From NCBI GenBank assembly GCA_030607875.1, contig JAUWJD010000022.1, positions 1-53,502 of the forward strand: a stretch of DNA of 53,502 bases, given 5' to 3'. Under the pieces are notes generated by a model. It had not been told where the DNA came from, made no database searches, and worked only from the letters and a program-made list of their open reading frames with translations. Source of the stretch: Chloroflexota bacterium (GTDB taxonomy: Bacteria > Chloroflexota > Anaerolineae > UBA2200). The position numbers and the translations under genes were made by a program. Positions within the stretch are counted from its first letter, which is position 1; each line of letters starts with the position of its first letter. This document shows positions 8,150-16,755 of the stretch, piece by piece.

Positions 8150-9490
8150 ATGTACAAGAGACGAATCTTTGGGCCAACATTGGCGATGCTGATCGTGATA
8201 GCACTCGTCATTGGCGCGTGTGCCCCCGCGGCCACGCCTACGCCAGTACCCACGCCCAGGCCCCAACCGACTAAAGCACCCGAGCCAACCAAACCGCCTG
8301 AGCCCACGATCGACTGCATGGGTGCCGCGGCGGGTGACAAGGTGACGATGCTGTACCAGTGGTCGGGCCTTGAGGAGGAGAACCTGAACAAGATTCTCCA
8401 GCCGTTGGTAGAGGCATGCGGCATCGTGCTGGCCCCCGAATCCACGCGTGACCATGCGCTGTTGGACACGCGGGTGGAGGCAGGCACGCCGCCGGACATC
8501 GCCTTCTGGACGCAAGCCGCTCTGGATCTGTACCAAGACCGGCTGGTTCCGATTGACCAGGCAGGCGGTGATGCGAACAACTATGCAGGCTTCTGGAAGG
8601 ACCTGGGCAGCCGTGGTGGCAAGTGGCTGGGCATGATGGTCAAGGCGGACATCAAGAGCATCATCTGGTACAGTCCGGCGGTGTTTGATGCCTATGGCTA
8701 CACAGTACCGGGCACCTGGGCGGAACTGGATGCCCTGGTGGAGAAGATGGTGGCCGACGGCAACGTGCCCTGGTCGATGGGCATGGAATCGGGCGATGCC
8801 ACTGGCTGGACCGGCTCGGACTTTATCCAGGACATCATGCTGGTGCAGCAAGGTCCGCAGTACGTAACGGACCTGATCAACGGCAAGGTCGCCTACGACG
8901 ATGCAGGGGTCAAGGAAGCTTACGAAACCTATGGCAAGTGGGCCAAGGATTCCAAGTACACCGTGGGCGGAGCAGACGGCACGGTGTCGATCGGCTTCCT
9001 CGACGCCATCTACAAGGCGTTTTCCGACCCGCCGGAAGCGATGATGGTCAAGCAGTCCGGCTTTGCGGGTGGAGCGGTGAAAGAGCAGTACCCGTCGCTG
9101 GAGTACGGCACCGACTATGATTTCTTCGGCGTGCCTGGCGCGCAAGGCCTTCAAGGAGGGACCGACCTGATGATGGTCTTTACCGCCAGTCCGGCAGCCA
9201 AGGCGGTGGTGGCCTATCTGTCCAGCGAGGCAGGAGCGAAAAAGTGGGCCGAGGTGGGCTTTGACCTATCGCCGAACAAGCACGCGGTAGGGGCGTACAC
9301 CGACACGGCACTGGCCAAGAAGGCAAACATCCTGGCTACGGCCGAGGGCTTTACCCCTGACATCGGGGATACCATTCCCGGTGGCTTTGGCTCGGCGGAG
9401 TGGAAGGCCATCGTGGACTATGTCAACGATGCTGCTGACCTGGACGCTGCGCTGGCTGAAGCAGCCAAGGTGCAGGCGGCAGCCCAGTAA
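8150..9490 (+). CDS. ABC sugar transporter, solute-binding lipoprotein
   Basis: 446 residues. A signal peptide with lipobox VIGAC puts the acylated Cys at residue 24. A Pro/Thr linker (TPTPVPTPRPQPTKAPEP) follows, then a family 1 solute-binding fold (TMLYQWSGLEEENLNKIL, GTPPDIAFW, PGTWAELDALVEKM). A strong AAGGAGG site precedes ATG 8150. It should capture an oligosaccharide such as an alpha-glucoside at the membrane surface and deliver it to the permeases encoded next. The exact sugar cannot be read from sequence. No ATPase gene is present in the operon, so a shared MsmK-type ATPase elsewhere is expected. Confidence 0.92.
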   Translation: MYKRRIFGPTLAMLIVIALVIGACAPAATPTPVPTPRPQPTKAPEPTKPPEPTIDCMGAAAGDKVTMLYQWSGLEEENLNKILQPLVEACGIVLAPESTRDHALLDTRVEAGTPPDIAFWTQAALDLYQDRLVPIDQAGGDANNYAGFWKDLGSRGGKWLGMMVKADIKSIIWYSPAVFDAYGYTVPGTWAELDALVEKMVADGNVPWSMGMESGDATGWTGSDFIQDIMLVQQGPQYVTDLINGKVAYDDAGVKEAYETYGKWAKDSKYTVGGADGTVSIGFLDAIYKAFSDPPEAMMVKQSGFAGGAVKEQYPSLEYGTDYDFFGVPGAQGLQGGTDLMMVFTASPAAKAVVAYLSSEAGAKKWAEVGFDLSPNKHAVGAYTDTALAKKANILATAEGFTPDIGDTIPGGFGSAEWKAIVDYVNDAADLDAALAEAAKVQAAAQ

Positions 9491-9512
9491 GGAGAACGGT
9501 CACGTGCAAACA

Positions 9513-9544
9513 GGGGGGCGATTCCCAACTGGGGATCGCCCCCC
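9513..9544 (+). promoter_or_regulatory. Strong hairpin between binding-protein and permease genes
   Basis: GGGGGGCGATTCCC (9513-9526) pairs with GGGGATCGCCCCCC (9531-9544) through 14 positions with one T-G wobble and a 4-base loop. No T run follows. In sugar ABC operons such structures commonly protect the upstream binding-protein message or attenuate the permease part, giving more binding protein than permease (inference). Confidence 0.7.
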
Positions 9545-9598
9545 ACCTCAACTGAAGAGACGATCTCCGTCTCGCCAACCCTCAGAAGGGAGCTCTCA

Positions 9599-10531
9599 AT
9601 GGCTACGAGTGATGAACGGGTTCCCAAGATCATGAAGCAGGGCAGGGTCGTTCCGTGGTTGTACGTTGCCCCGGCCTTGCTGATCATGACCGCTATCATC
9701 ATGTACCCAGCGATCAACACATTCCTCCTGAGCTTTAAAAACGCGGATGGGACTCTATCCGCGGCAAGCGCCTGTGTGCCAGGGGAACCGTGCTGGGGCA
9801 TCTTTGAAAACTTTCGCTATGCCTTGACCGCGCCAATCATGCAAAGTGCTTTCCGGAACAACCTGCTATGGGTGATTCTAATGGTGGGCGGAACAGTCAG
9901 CATGGGTTTGCTGATCGCCGTTCTGGCCGAGCGAGTGAGATATGAGGCCTTGGCCAAAGCGATCATTTTCATGCCCATGGCTATTTCGTTCGTAGGCGCC
10001 GGCATCATCTGGAAGTTCGTCTACGCCTACGGCACCGGCCGGGTCCAGATCGGTCTGTTGAACGCCATCGTCACCTCGCTTGGCGGAGATACTGTGTCCT
10101 GGCTAAGCCAGCCGGCCATCAACAACTTTTCCCTGATCATAGTAGGCGTCTGGATGTGGACCGGCTTCTGCATGACGATCTTGTCGGCGGCCTTGAAATC
10201 CGTTCCAGACGAAATCCTCGAAGCGGCCCGTGTAGATGGGGCCAGCGAGTGGAGGGTGTTCTGGAAGATCATGGTGCCGATCATCATGCCAACCATTGCC
10301 GTCGTGGTCACCACCATGGTCATCAACGTGCTCAAGGTATTCGACATCGTCTACGTGATGACCGGCGGCAACTATGGCACAGAAGTTATCGCCAACCGCA
10401 TGTACGGCGAGATGTACATCAGCCATCAGAGCGGACGGTCAGCCGCCATTGCCGTAATCCTGATTCTGCTAACCATTCCATTCATGATCTGGAACGTTCG
10501 CCGTCTCCGGGAACAGGAGGCCATACGATGA
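9599..10531 (+). CDS. ABC sugar transporter permease (AglF/MalF-like)
   Basis: 310 residues with about six membrane segments. It begins with a short cytoplasmic tail and VVPWLYVAPALLIMTAIIMYP. The cytoplasmic EAA loop that docks the ATPase is present as EAARVDGASEWRVFWKIMVP. VKVFDIVYVMTGGNYGTEVIANRMY is the usual C-terminal part of the alpha-glucoside permease group. A GGGAGC ribosome site precedes the ATG. Its stop TGA overlaps the ATG of the next permease (ATGA), so the two are translationally coupled and should form a heterodimeric channel. Confidence 0.93.
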   Translation: MATSDERVPKIMKQGRVVPWLYVAPALLIMTAIIMYPAINTFLLSFKNADGTLSAASACVPGEPCWGIFENFRYALTAPIMQSAFRNNLLWVILMVGGTVSMGLLIAVLAERVRYEALAKAIIFMPMAISFVGAGIIWKFVYAYGTGRVQIGLLNAIVTSLGGDTVSWLSQPAINNFSLIIVGVWMWTGFCMTILSAALKSVPDEILEAARVDGASEWRVFWKIMVPIIMPTIAVVVTTMVINVLKVFDIVYVMTGGNYGTEVIANRMYGEMYISHQSGRSAAIAVILILLTIPFMIWNVRRLREQEAIR

Positions 10532-11712
10532 GCGTTGAACGTATCAAAAAGATACTAGGACATCTTCCAACCCACATTGTGCTCATTGGGCTCTGTGCAA
10601 TCTGGCTGATACCTGCTTTCGGCCTGCTGATCACCTCACTGCGGCCTTTCCAAAACATCAACACCAGCGGCTGGTGGACGGTCCTTGCGGCGCCCAGAGG
10701 ATCTGAGGAATACTCACAGACGTGCGCCTCTTGTCATGGCTCAGATGGCAAAGCCATTGCCTGGGCCGATCACACCGACCCGGAGGTGGTGCAGCAATAC
10801 CCGCGCTCTATCAAGCTGTTGGCCATGCTCAAGCAAGACCACAAGGGACAGCCTCACCTGGGAGACATCCCGATGCCGGAGCCACAGCAAGCGGCCGACA
10901 TCGCGGACTACCTCAAGCGCATTTCCGGGATCGAGGTCCGGCCTCGCTTTACCCTGAACAACTACGTCGATGCTCTGATGGGATATCGAGGCAGGAACAA
11001 CTATGTGACCGACTGCGCCACGGGGGAGCAAGCGCTGGACCTGAATTGCGACACCAGCGACCTGCTAAACCCCAGAGGGATGGGGCGGGCGTTCCTCAAC
11101 AGCCTGCTGGTCGCTATTCCATGCACCATCCTGCCCATTATCTTGGCGTCCTTTGCTGGCTATGCCTTCTCTTGGATCCATTTTCGCAGCCGCGTGTGGC
11201 TATTTGCCTTGCTGGTCGGGTTGCAGATCGTGCCGCTTCAGATGACCTTGATTCCCATCTCGCGCCTGTACGCGCAGTTGGGATTGAACGGCACCTTCCT
11301 GGGCATTTGGCTGTTCCACACTGGCTTTGGCCTGCCCTACGCCATCTACCTGATGCGAAACTTTCTGGGCTCCCTACCGAGAGACCTTTTCGAGTCGGCC
11401 TATCTGGATGGCGCCTCCCACTGGACGGCCTTCTGGCGGCTGGCGCTGCCGCTGTCGGTGCCGGCCCTTGCCTCGCTGGGTATCTTCCAGTTCTTGTGGA
11501 TCTGGAACGACCTGCTGGTGGCCCTGGTCTTCCTGGGGGGGCAGAAGCCTGTGCTGACCTATCAGATCAGCAACATGGTGAGTTCGTTGGGTGCAGGCTG
11601 GCACTTGCTGACGGCTGCGGCGTTCATCTCGATGGCCCTACCCATGATCGTGTTTTTCAGCCTGCAGCGCTACTTTGTGCGTGGCATGCTAGCCGGTGCA
11701 GTAAAAGGATAA
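10528..11712 (+). CDS. ABC sugar permease (AglG/MalG-like) with embedded cytochrome c domain
   Basis: 394 residues. The start ATG overlaps the previous stop. TM1 is at ~15-37 (HIVLIGLCAIWLIPAFGLLI), followed by SLRPFQNINTSGWWTV as in AglG. The usual sequence resumes at RFTLNNYVDAL and AFLNSLLVAIP, and the EAA-type loop is LFESAYLDGASHWTAFWRLA. Between these, at ~56-132, lies an inserted class I c-type cytochrome: CASCH at 66-70, a candidate axial Met M116 in IPMPEPQQAADIADYLKRI, and a typical C-terminal helix. The insertion is in the first loop, on the outer face, where haem is attached. A second short insert (~145-180) holds TDCATG and LNCDTS Cys residues. The role of haem in a sugar importer is unknown; redox or gas sensing are possible. 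Confidence 0.92.
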   Translation: MSVERIKKILGHLPTHIVLIGLCAIWLIPAFGLLITSLRPFQNINTSGWWTVLAAPRGSEEYSQTCASCHGSDGKAIAWADHTDPEVVQQYPRSIKLLAMLKQDHKGQPHLGDIPMPEPQQAADIADYLKRISGIEVRPRFTLNNYVDALMGYRGRNNYVTDCATGEQALDLNCDTSDLLNPRGMGRAFLNSLLVAIPCTILPIILASFAGYAFSWIHFRSRVWLFALLVGLQIVPLQMTLIPISRLYAQLGLNGTFLGIWLFHTGFGLPYAIYLMRNFLGSLPRDLFESAYLDGASHWTAFWRLALPLSVPALASLGIFQFLWIWNDLLVALVFLGGQKPVLTYQISNMVSSLGAGWHLLTAAAFISMALPMIVFFSLQRYFVRGMLAGAVKG

Positions 11713-11734
11713 CTCGAACCCTGAGCTTGTCTGC

Positions 11735-11771
11735 CAAGACCTGACAGGTTTGGGAAGCTTGTCAGGTCTTG
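11735..11771. terminator. Hairpin after the sugar-transport operon
   Basis: Arms CAAGACCTGACA and TGTCAGGTCTTG pair over 12 bases, 23 bases after the permease stop. There is no strong T run, so it may be a terminator or a dispersed repeat. Confidence 0.55.
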
Positions 11772-12116
11772 AGGCGGCAGGGCGCAAGCTGTGGCATCCG
11801 AAGCTCCCGCCAGAGGAACAACTGCGCCCCTTCTGATCATCTCTGGCTTCTCCCCGTGCTTTTCGCAGGCCCCTTCTCTCAAGTTCATTTGTGCCGGTTT
11901 TCTAAGCGCAACAAGAACGTGTACAATAGGTTCGATTCAACACGGCCTCCAAACACTGGCGCGTGTCACGTAGGTGATTGCTGGCGTAACCGTCAGGAGG
12001 GTAGTGGCCCATTTGCACCACGGGGCGCCCAGCCTCAACTGCAGCATTCGTGCCCTTCGATTGGCTGGGGAACAGGGCACGACCTACGAGAATATCCTCG
12101 TCACAGGAGAATGTAG
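11772..12116 (+). other. Non-coding stretch upstream of the M28 peptidase
   Basis: About 345 bases with no supported gene. The only signal noticed is TACAAT at 11922-11927, a possible -10 box without a good -35 partner. An AGGAGA ribosome site at the right edge serves the peptidase gene. Confidence 0.4.
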
Positions 12117-15100
12117 ATGCGTTTCGCTTGGATAATGGCTACCGTCGTACTGCTGGCTGCGCTGTTGGTCGTGGCCATCCACGCGCAGGTGGAATGGCAT
12201 TTGGTGACCATCTCCTACCAGGGATGGGAGCAGTTGCAGAAACTTGCCTCTTCGGACCTGCGAATCATCAACTACCAGGGGGGCACCCTCGCTGCGTTGA
12301 GCCCTGACCGGCAAATCGAGGCACTGCGCCAGGGTGGTTTCGAGGTCCATGTCCTGGACGCGGCAGGCGATGCGAGTCTGTACTATCTGGCCTATCCCTT
12401 CCCAGGCAGCGACCTCGCTGCCCTGTCTGCAGCAGGGGCGGCATACCCCTACACGAAAGACGTCTACATCGTCAAAGCCACGCCCGAGCAGGCAGAAACC
12501 CTGGCCAAACGCGGCGTCGAAATCGCCAAGCTGCCGGACTCGATTGTCCTATCCCGACCACAGGCGAAAACAGCCTGGGGTCAGTCCAGCCTGGCCTACA
12601 GCACAACGATCCAGAGCATGGTGGACGCAGTCTCGTCCACCTTGCTCATCGATCACGTGTGCAAGCTGCAGGACGATGACAGCCAGGGCTACTGCAATGA
12701 AATGGGGACGCGCTACTCTTACGCCACAGCAGGATTGAACGAAGCCGCACAGTACCTGTACAACAAACACACTGCACTGGGGCTTGCGGTGACCTGGGAT
12801 CCCTTTGTGTACAACACCCAGACCATGACCAATGTGGTGGCAGAGTTGCCAGGTGTGGGGCCCAATAGTGACCACATCTACATTATCTGTGCGCACTATG
12901 ACTCGATCTCCGATGACCCGTACAATCGCGCGCCCGGTGCCGATGACAATGGCAGCGGCTCTGCGGCGGTATTGGAGGCAGCGCGCATCTTGAGCCAGTA
13001 TCGCTTTTCCCACACCCTGCGTTTTGTCCATTTCGCTGGGGAGGAGCTGGGGCTGCGCGGCAGCGCACACTACGCTGCGGCGGCATCCGCGCGGGGAGAC
13101 CTCATTGACGGGGTGATCAACCTGGACATGATTGGCTACGAAAGCGTGCCGCCGAACGACCATATCGTGGAAATCCACGCAGGCACTATGCCGGCATCCA
13201 TAGCGCTGGCCGACGCCATGATTGACAACATCACGGAATATGGCCTATCGCTCTCACCGCAGAAGATCACCACCGGCGCGACGAACCGCAGCGATCACGC
13301 CTCCTTCTGGAACTATGGATACCCGGCTATGCTGGGCATCGAGGACTTTGATGACTTTACTCCCCATTATCACACGACCGCAGACGTCCTGGCCAGCATG
13401 CAGACTCCGCTGATGGTCGAGTTCACCAAGGCCAGCGTGGCTACACTGGCCGAACTGGCATCGCTGACCGAGCCAGCGACCGCAACTGCCACCCCAAGCG
13501 CGTCGCCTACGGCAACGGCTACACAAACCCACACGCCCACTGCCACAGCGGCGGACACCGCGACAGAGACGCCAACTCCCACCTCTGTGGTCGAAACGAC
13601 CATCACCATAGTGAGGGGAGTCCTGGGCGACAGCGACGATACCTTCCTCTACCAGTACGATCCCGACAATAGTAACGTTTGGTGGATCACCGCCTTCAGA
13701 GTCGGCTTTAGCCACCCGTATGAACGCGGCCGCTATTATGGGCTAGTGCGCTTCGATCTGTCCCCGATTCCAGCGGGGGCCACAATCACACAGGCGCGAC
13801 TGCAACTCTACGCCGCAGGCTGGAGTGGGAGCAGTGCTAATGTCACGATGGGAACCTATGCTGTGGTGCGCGACGTGCAGGTCCGCCAGGCCACCTGGAA
13901 TCAGGCCAAGAGGGGTAGCTCCTGGGGCGAGCCTGGCTGCAACCAGGTGGGAACTGATCGCCTCGCTGACCCTGATAGCGTTGTGACCATCAATGGCGTC
14001 GGCAGGTGGTATGACTTTGAGCTCATGGACACCGTCCAGAATTGGGTCAACGGCAGTTTGGCCAATAACGGCGTGCTGATACGGGCCGACTCAGGCACCG
14101 GTTTCTTTGCTTTCAGCAGTTCCGCTGGCTCCTACATCCCCCGGCATCCCAGACTGATCGTCACCTACTACGGGGGTAGCAGCCCCCCCACGCCTACCCG
14201 TACACCGACTCCTACGCCTACAGCTACGTCACTTGCAGCCAGCCCAACGCCTACCCATACAACCGCAGCAGCAACGTCTACGCCTACGGCTACTGTCAGC
14301 AACTCTCCCACGCCAACGTCAGCCGGTGCAGAGACTACCGTCACCTTGCAGCAGGGCAGCAGCGCCTACTCCGGCTGCCAGGATACTCTCAACTACCAGT
14401 ACGCACCCAACGAGAACTACTGCTGGCGAGACCTGCTCAAAGTGGGTTACAAGCAGCAGAATGCCGCTATCGTGCGCTTTGACCTCTCTTCCATCCCTGC
14501 CGATGTGATCGTCACGGAGGCTGCTCTGCAGCTTTACGCCACGGGCTGGAGTGGATCGGACCTCACCCTCGGTGCCTACGCCATCACCCGCGACGTCAGT
14601 ATGTGTCAGGCCACCTGGAACCGGGCCCAATCTGGCAATCTGTGGGGGCAACCCGGCTGCAACGACACCTCCACCGACCGCCGTGCTTCACCTGAGAGCA
14701 CCGTCAGCACTAGCGGCATCAAGAAGTGGTACAGCTTTGATCTCACAACAGCCGTCCAGGAGTGGCTCGACGGTGGCCTGGCGAACAACGGAGTGCTGCT
14801 GCGCGGCTCGTCACGATTGTCGAAGGCGGCGTTCTACTTTGCCAGTGCCGAAAAGAGCTCTATCAGCGAGCGCCCCAGGCTGATTATCACCTATCGCTCC
14901 GTTGGCAGCCCAAGCCCCACGCCTACCGACACAGCGACAGCGACTGTACCCGCAGCCAGTCCAACGCCCACCCGGGCAACAACAGCAACCGAAACATCGA
15001 CGCCGACCCCTACGACCACAGGCACTGTTGCCAATTCTCCCACCCCAACACGGACTGCGTCGCCCTCGGCGACACCTACGGCATCGCCCACGGGAACGGA

Positions 15101-16469
15101 GACGCCTGCGGATACTGCAACGCCCAGCCCCACGCCCACCTCGGCCAGCTCAGAAATCACCATCACCTTGCAGCACGGAACCAACGGTTACTCCGGCTGC
15201 GATGACACTTACACTTATCAGTACGCTCCCGACGGCAACTACTGCTGGAAAGAGCAGCTCAAGGTCGGTTACAAACAGCAGAATGCTGCTCTCCTGCGCT
15301 TTGACCTGTCTTCCATCCCGCCCGATGCCACCATCACCCAGGCCACCCTGCAGCTCTACGCCACGGGCTGGAGCGGGGCGAGCATGAGCATGGGCGCCTA
15401 CGTCATCACCCGTGACTTAAACGCCTGTCAAGCCACCTGGAACCGGGCCCGATCAGGCGACCTTTGGGGACAGCCCGGCTGCAACGACACCAGCACCGAC
15501 CGGCGTGTTTGGCCCGAGAGCACGGGCACCACCAGTGGCATCCGCAAGTGGTACGATCTAGATCTGACGGCCATCGTGCAGCAGTGGGTGAGCGGCGGCT
15601 CTGCCTCGGGCCAGGGCCTCCTCGGGGCGAACGGTGTGCCCAACCACGGTCTGTTGCTGCGTGGTTCGTCCTCGTTCTCGAAGGCAGTGTTCTACTTCGC
15701 CAGCGCCCAGCATGGCAGCACCAGCTTCCATCCCAAGCTGGTGATCACCTATCGCACAGGTGGCAACCCTGTGCCAACGCCTACCGCGACGGTACCCATA
15801 GCCAGTCCAACGCCCACCGCGACAGCTACTCCGACAGCCAGTCCGACTCCTGGTGGGCTTGGCCTCATACTCGGACACATAACCGATGCAGACATTGGTT
15901 TGGCATGGTTAGAATCCCAGCGGCTGCCGCTCGTTGTGAGTACCCTCTCTGAAGAGGCAGAGGTGATGGTGGACACCGGAAACTGCACTGCGCACGGTAC
16001 TGCCGGGGAATGCAATGAGTACGTGGATTTGGTTACCAACAGTGCAACGATCCCTTGGCGTGCGGTTATGGGTACTCACGATGCACCTCACACCTTCCAG
16101 CAGTACATCGGACCGTTGGAATGGTCATGGGACGTCGGGGGCTACCGGTTGATTGGCATCAATACTGAGGCCATCAACTACACAGCTTTGGATCAGGCAC
16201 TGACCACAGAGAAGCCATGCATCATCTTTGGGCATTTCCCTCTGAACTACTTGTCTTCTGCCAACCAGAGCAAACTGAGACAGCGATTCGTGACCTATGA
16301 CATCCCGATTTACGTAGCTGGTCACGTTCGTTTCAACTCATTGCAGACTGACCCGCAATCGGGCACTCTGCTGGTCACCGGCTCACGCACAGTCAGATGC
16401 CATTATCGGCTGATCACTTTGCGCGGTTTTGAGGTCGAAAGCGTCGAGTTCAAGCAAGCCTGTCAGTGA
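12117..16469 (+). CDS. Secreted M28 peptidase with three DNRLRE domains and a degenerate phosphoesterase domain
   Basis: 1450 residues with an N-terminal signal anchor. The M28 metallopeptidase domain (~165-460) keeps every expected zinc or catalytic residue: H260 (HYDS), D276 (GADDNGSG), E309/E310 (GEELGLRGS), D337 (NLDMIGY) and H419 (HYHTTAD). Three DNRLRE/CBM96-like beta domains follow (~495-685, 740-929, 1012-1214), each with VRFDLS or LRFDLS, LQLYAxGWSG and ATWNxA, separated by Thr/Pro linkers. The second and third are very similar even in DNA. The C-terminus (~1248-1450) is a calcineurin-like phosphoesterase in which GD reads GN, GNHD reads GTHD and GHxH reads GHVR, so it is probably inactive. 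Expected role: extracellular peptide degradation with the protein held to a surface or polysaccharide. Confidence 0.88.
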   Translation: MRFAWIMATVVLLAALLVVAIHAQVEWHLVTISYQGWEQLQKLASSDLRIINYQGGTLAALSPDRQIEALRQGGFEVHVLDAAGDASLYYLAYPFPGSDLAALSAAGAAYPYTKDVYIVKATPEQAETLAKRGVEIAKLPDSIVLSRPQAKTAWGQSSLAYSTTIQSMVDAVSSTLLIDHVCKLQDDDSQGYCNEMGTRYSYATAGLNEAAQYLYNKHTALGLAVTWDPFVYNTQTMTNVVAELPGVGPNSDHIYIICAHYDSISDDPYNRAPGADDNGSGSAAVLEAARILSQYRFSHTLRFVHFAGEELGLRGSAHYAAAASARGDLIDGVINLDMIGYESVPPNDHIVEIHAGTMPASIALADAMIDNITEYGLSLSPQKITTGATNRSDHASFWNYGYPAMLGIEDFDDFTPHYHTTADVLASMQTPLMVEFTKASVATLAELASLTEPATATATPSASPTATATQTHTPTATAADTATETPTPTSVVETTITIVRGVLGDSDDTFLYQYDPDNSNVWWITAFRVGFSHPYERGRYYGLVRFDLSPIPAGATITQARLQLYAAGWSGSSANVTMGTYAVVRDVQVRQATWNQAKRGSSWGEPGCNQVGTDRLADPDSVVTINGVGRWYDFELMDTVQNWVNGSLANNGVLIRADSGTGFFAFSSSAGSYIPRHPRLIVTYYGGSSPPTPTRTPTPTPTATSLAASPTPTHTTAAATSTPTATVSNSPTPTSAGAETTVTLQQGSSAYSGCQDTLNYQYAPNENYCWRDLLKVGYKQQNAAIVRFDLSSIPADVIVTEAALQLYATGWSGSDLTLGAYAITRDVSMCQATWNRAQSGNLWGQPGCNDTSTDRRASPESTVSTSGIKKWYSFDLTTAVQEWLDGGLANNGVLLRGSSRLSKAAFYFASAEKSSISERPRLIITYRSVGSPSPTPTDTATATVPAASPTPTRATTATETSTPTPTTTGTVANSPTPTRTASPSATPTASPTGTETPADTATPSPTPTSASSEITITLQHGTNGYSGCDDTYTYQYAPDGNYCWKEQLKVGYKQQNAALLRFDLSSIPPDATITQATLQLYATGWSGASMSMGAYVITRDLNACQATWNRARSGDLWGQPGCNDTSTDRRVWPESTGTTSGIRKWYDLDLTAIVQQWVSGGSASGQGLLGANGVPNHGLLLRGSSSFSKAVFYFASAQHGSTSFHPKLVITYRTGGNPVPTPTATVPIASPTPTATATPTASPTPGGLGLILGHITDADIGLAWLESQRLPLVVSTLSEEAEVMVDTGNCTAHGTAGECNEYVDLVTNSATIPWRAVMGTHDAPHTFQQYIGPLEWSWDVGGYRLIGINTEAINYTALDQALTTEKPCIIFGHFPLNYLSSANQSKLRQRFVTYDIPIYVAGHVRFNSLQTDPQSGTLLVTGSRTVRCHYRLITLRGFEVESVEFKQACQ

Positions 16470-16646
16470 CTGCCCTGCGAATCATCCATCGCTTCTTCCA
16501 GATATTGGGCAGGCGTAAAGTTGCGGTAGATTGTCCAGGTCAAGGCGGCGCTGGAGAGACCTGCCCAAAGTTGCCTCCGTAGGGTCTAGCTGTGGTAAAG
16601 GGCCATCATGCTCTATGGGCCGCGCCTTGCGGTCCACACGGCTCTG

Positions 16647-16677
16647 ATTGCCTTCACTGCCGAGTGGAGGCAATTTT
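16647..16677 (+). terminator. Putative rho-independent terminator
   Basis: ATTGCCT-t-CACT (16647-16658) and AGTG-g-AGGCAAT pair around a GCCG loop, and the right arm runs into TTTT. It lies between the M28 gene and the VIT-vWA gene. Confidence 0.6.
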
Positions 16678-16755
16678 GATGTGGTGGAACATCTGCCCGC
16701 CGCGCACCGTCTCAGGATGTGAAAACCAAGAGCACGTGTCCTGAGGAGGAGCGCG

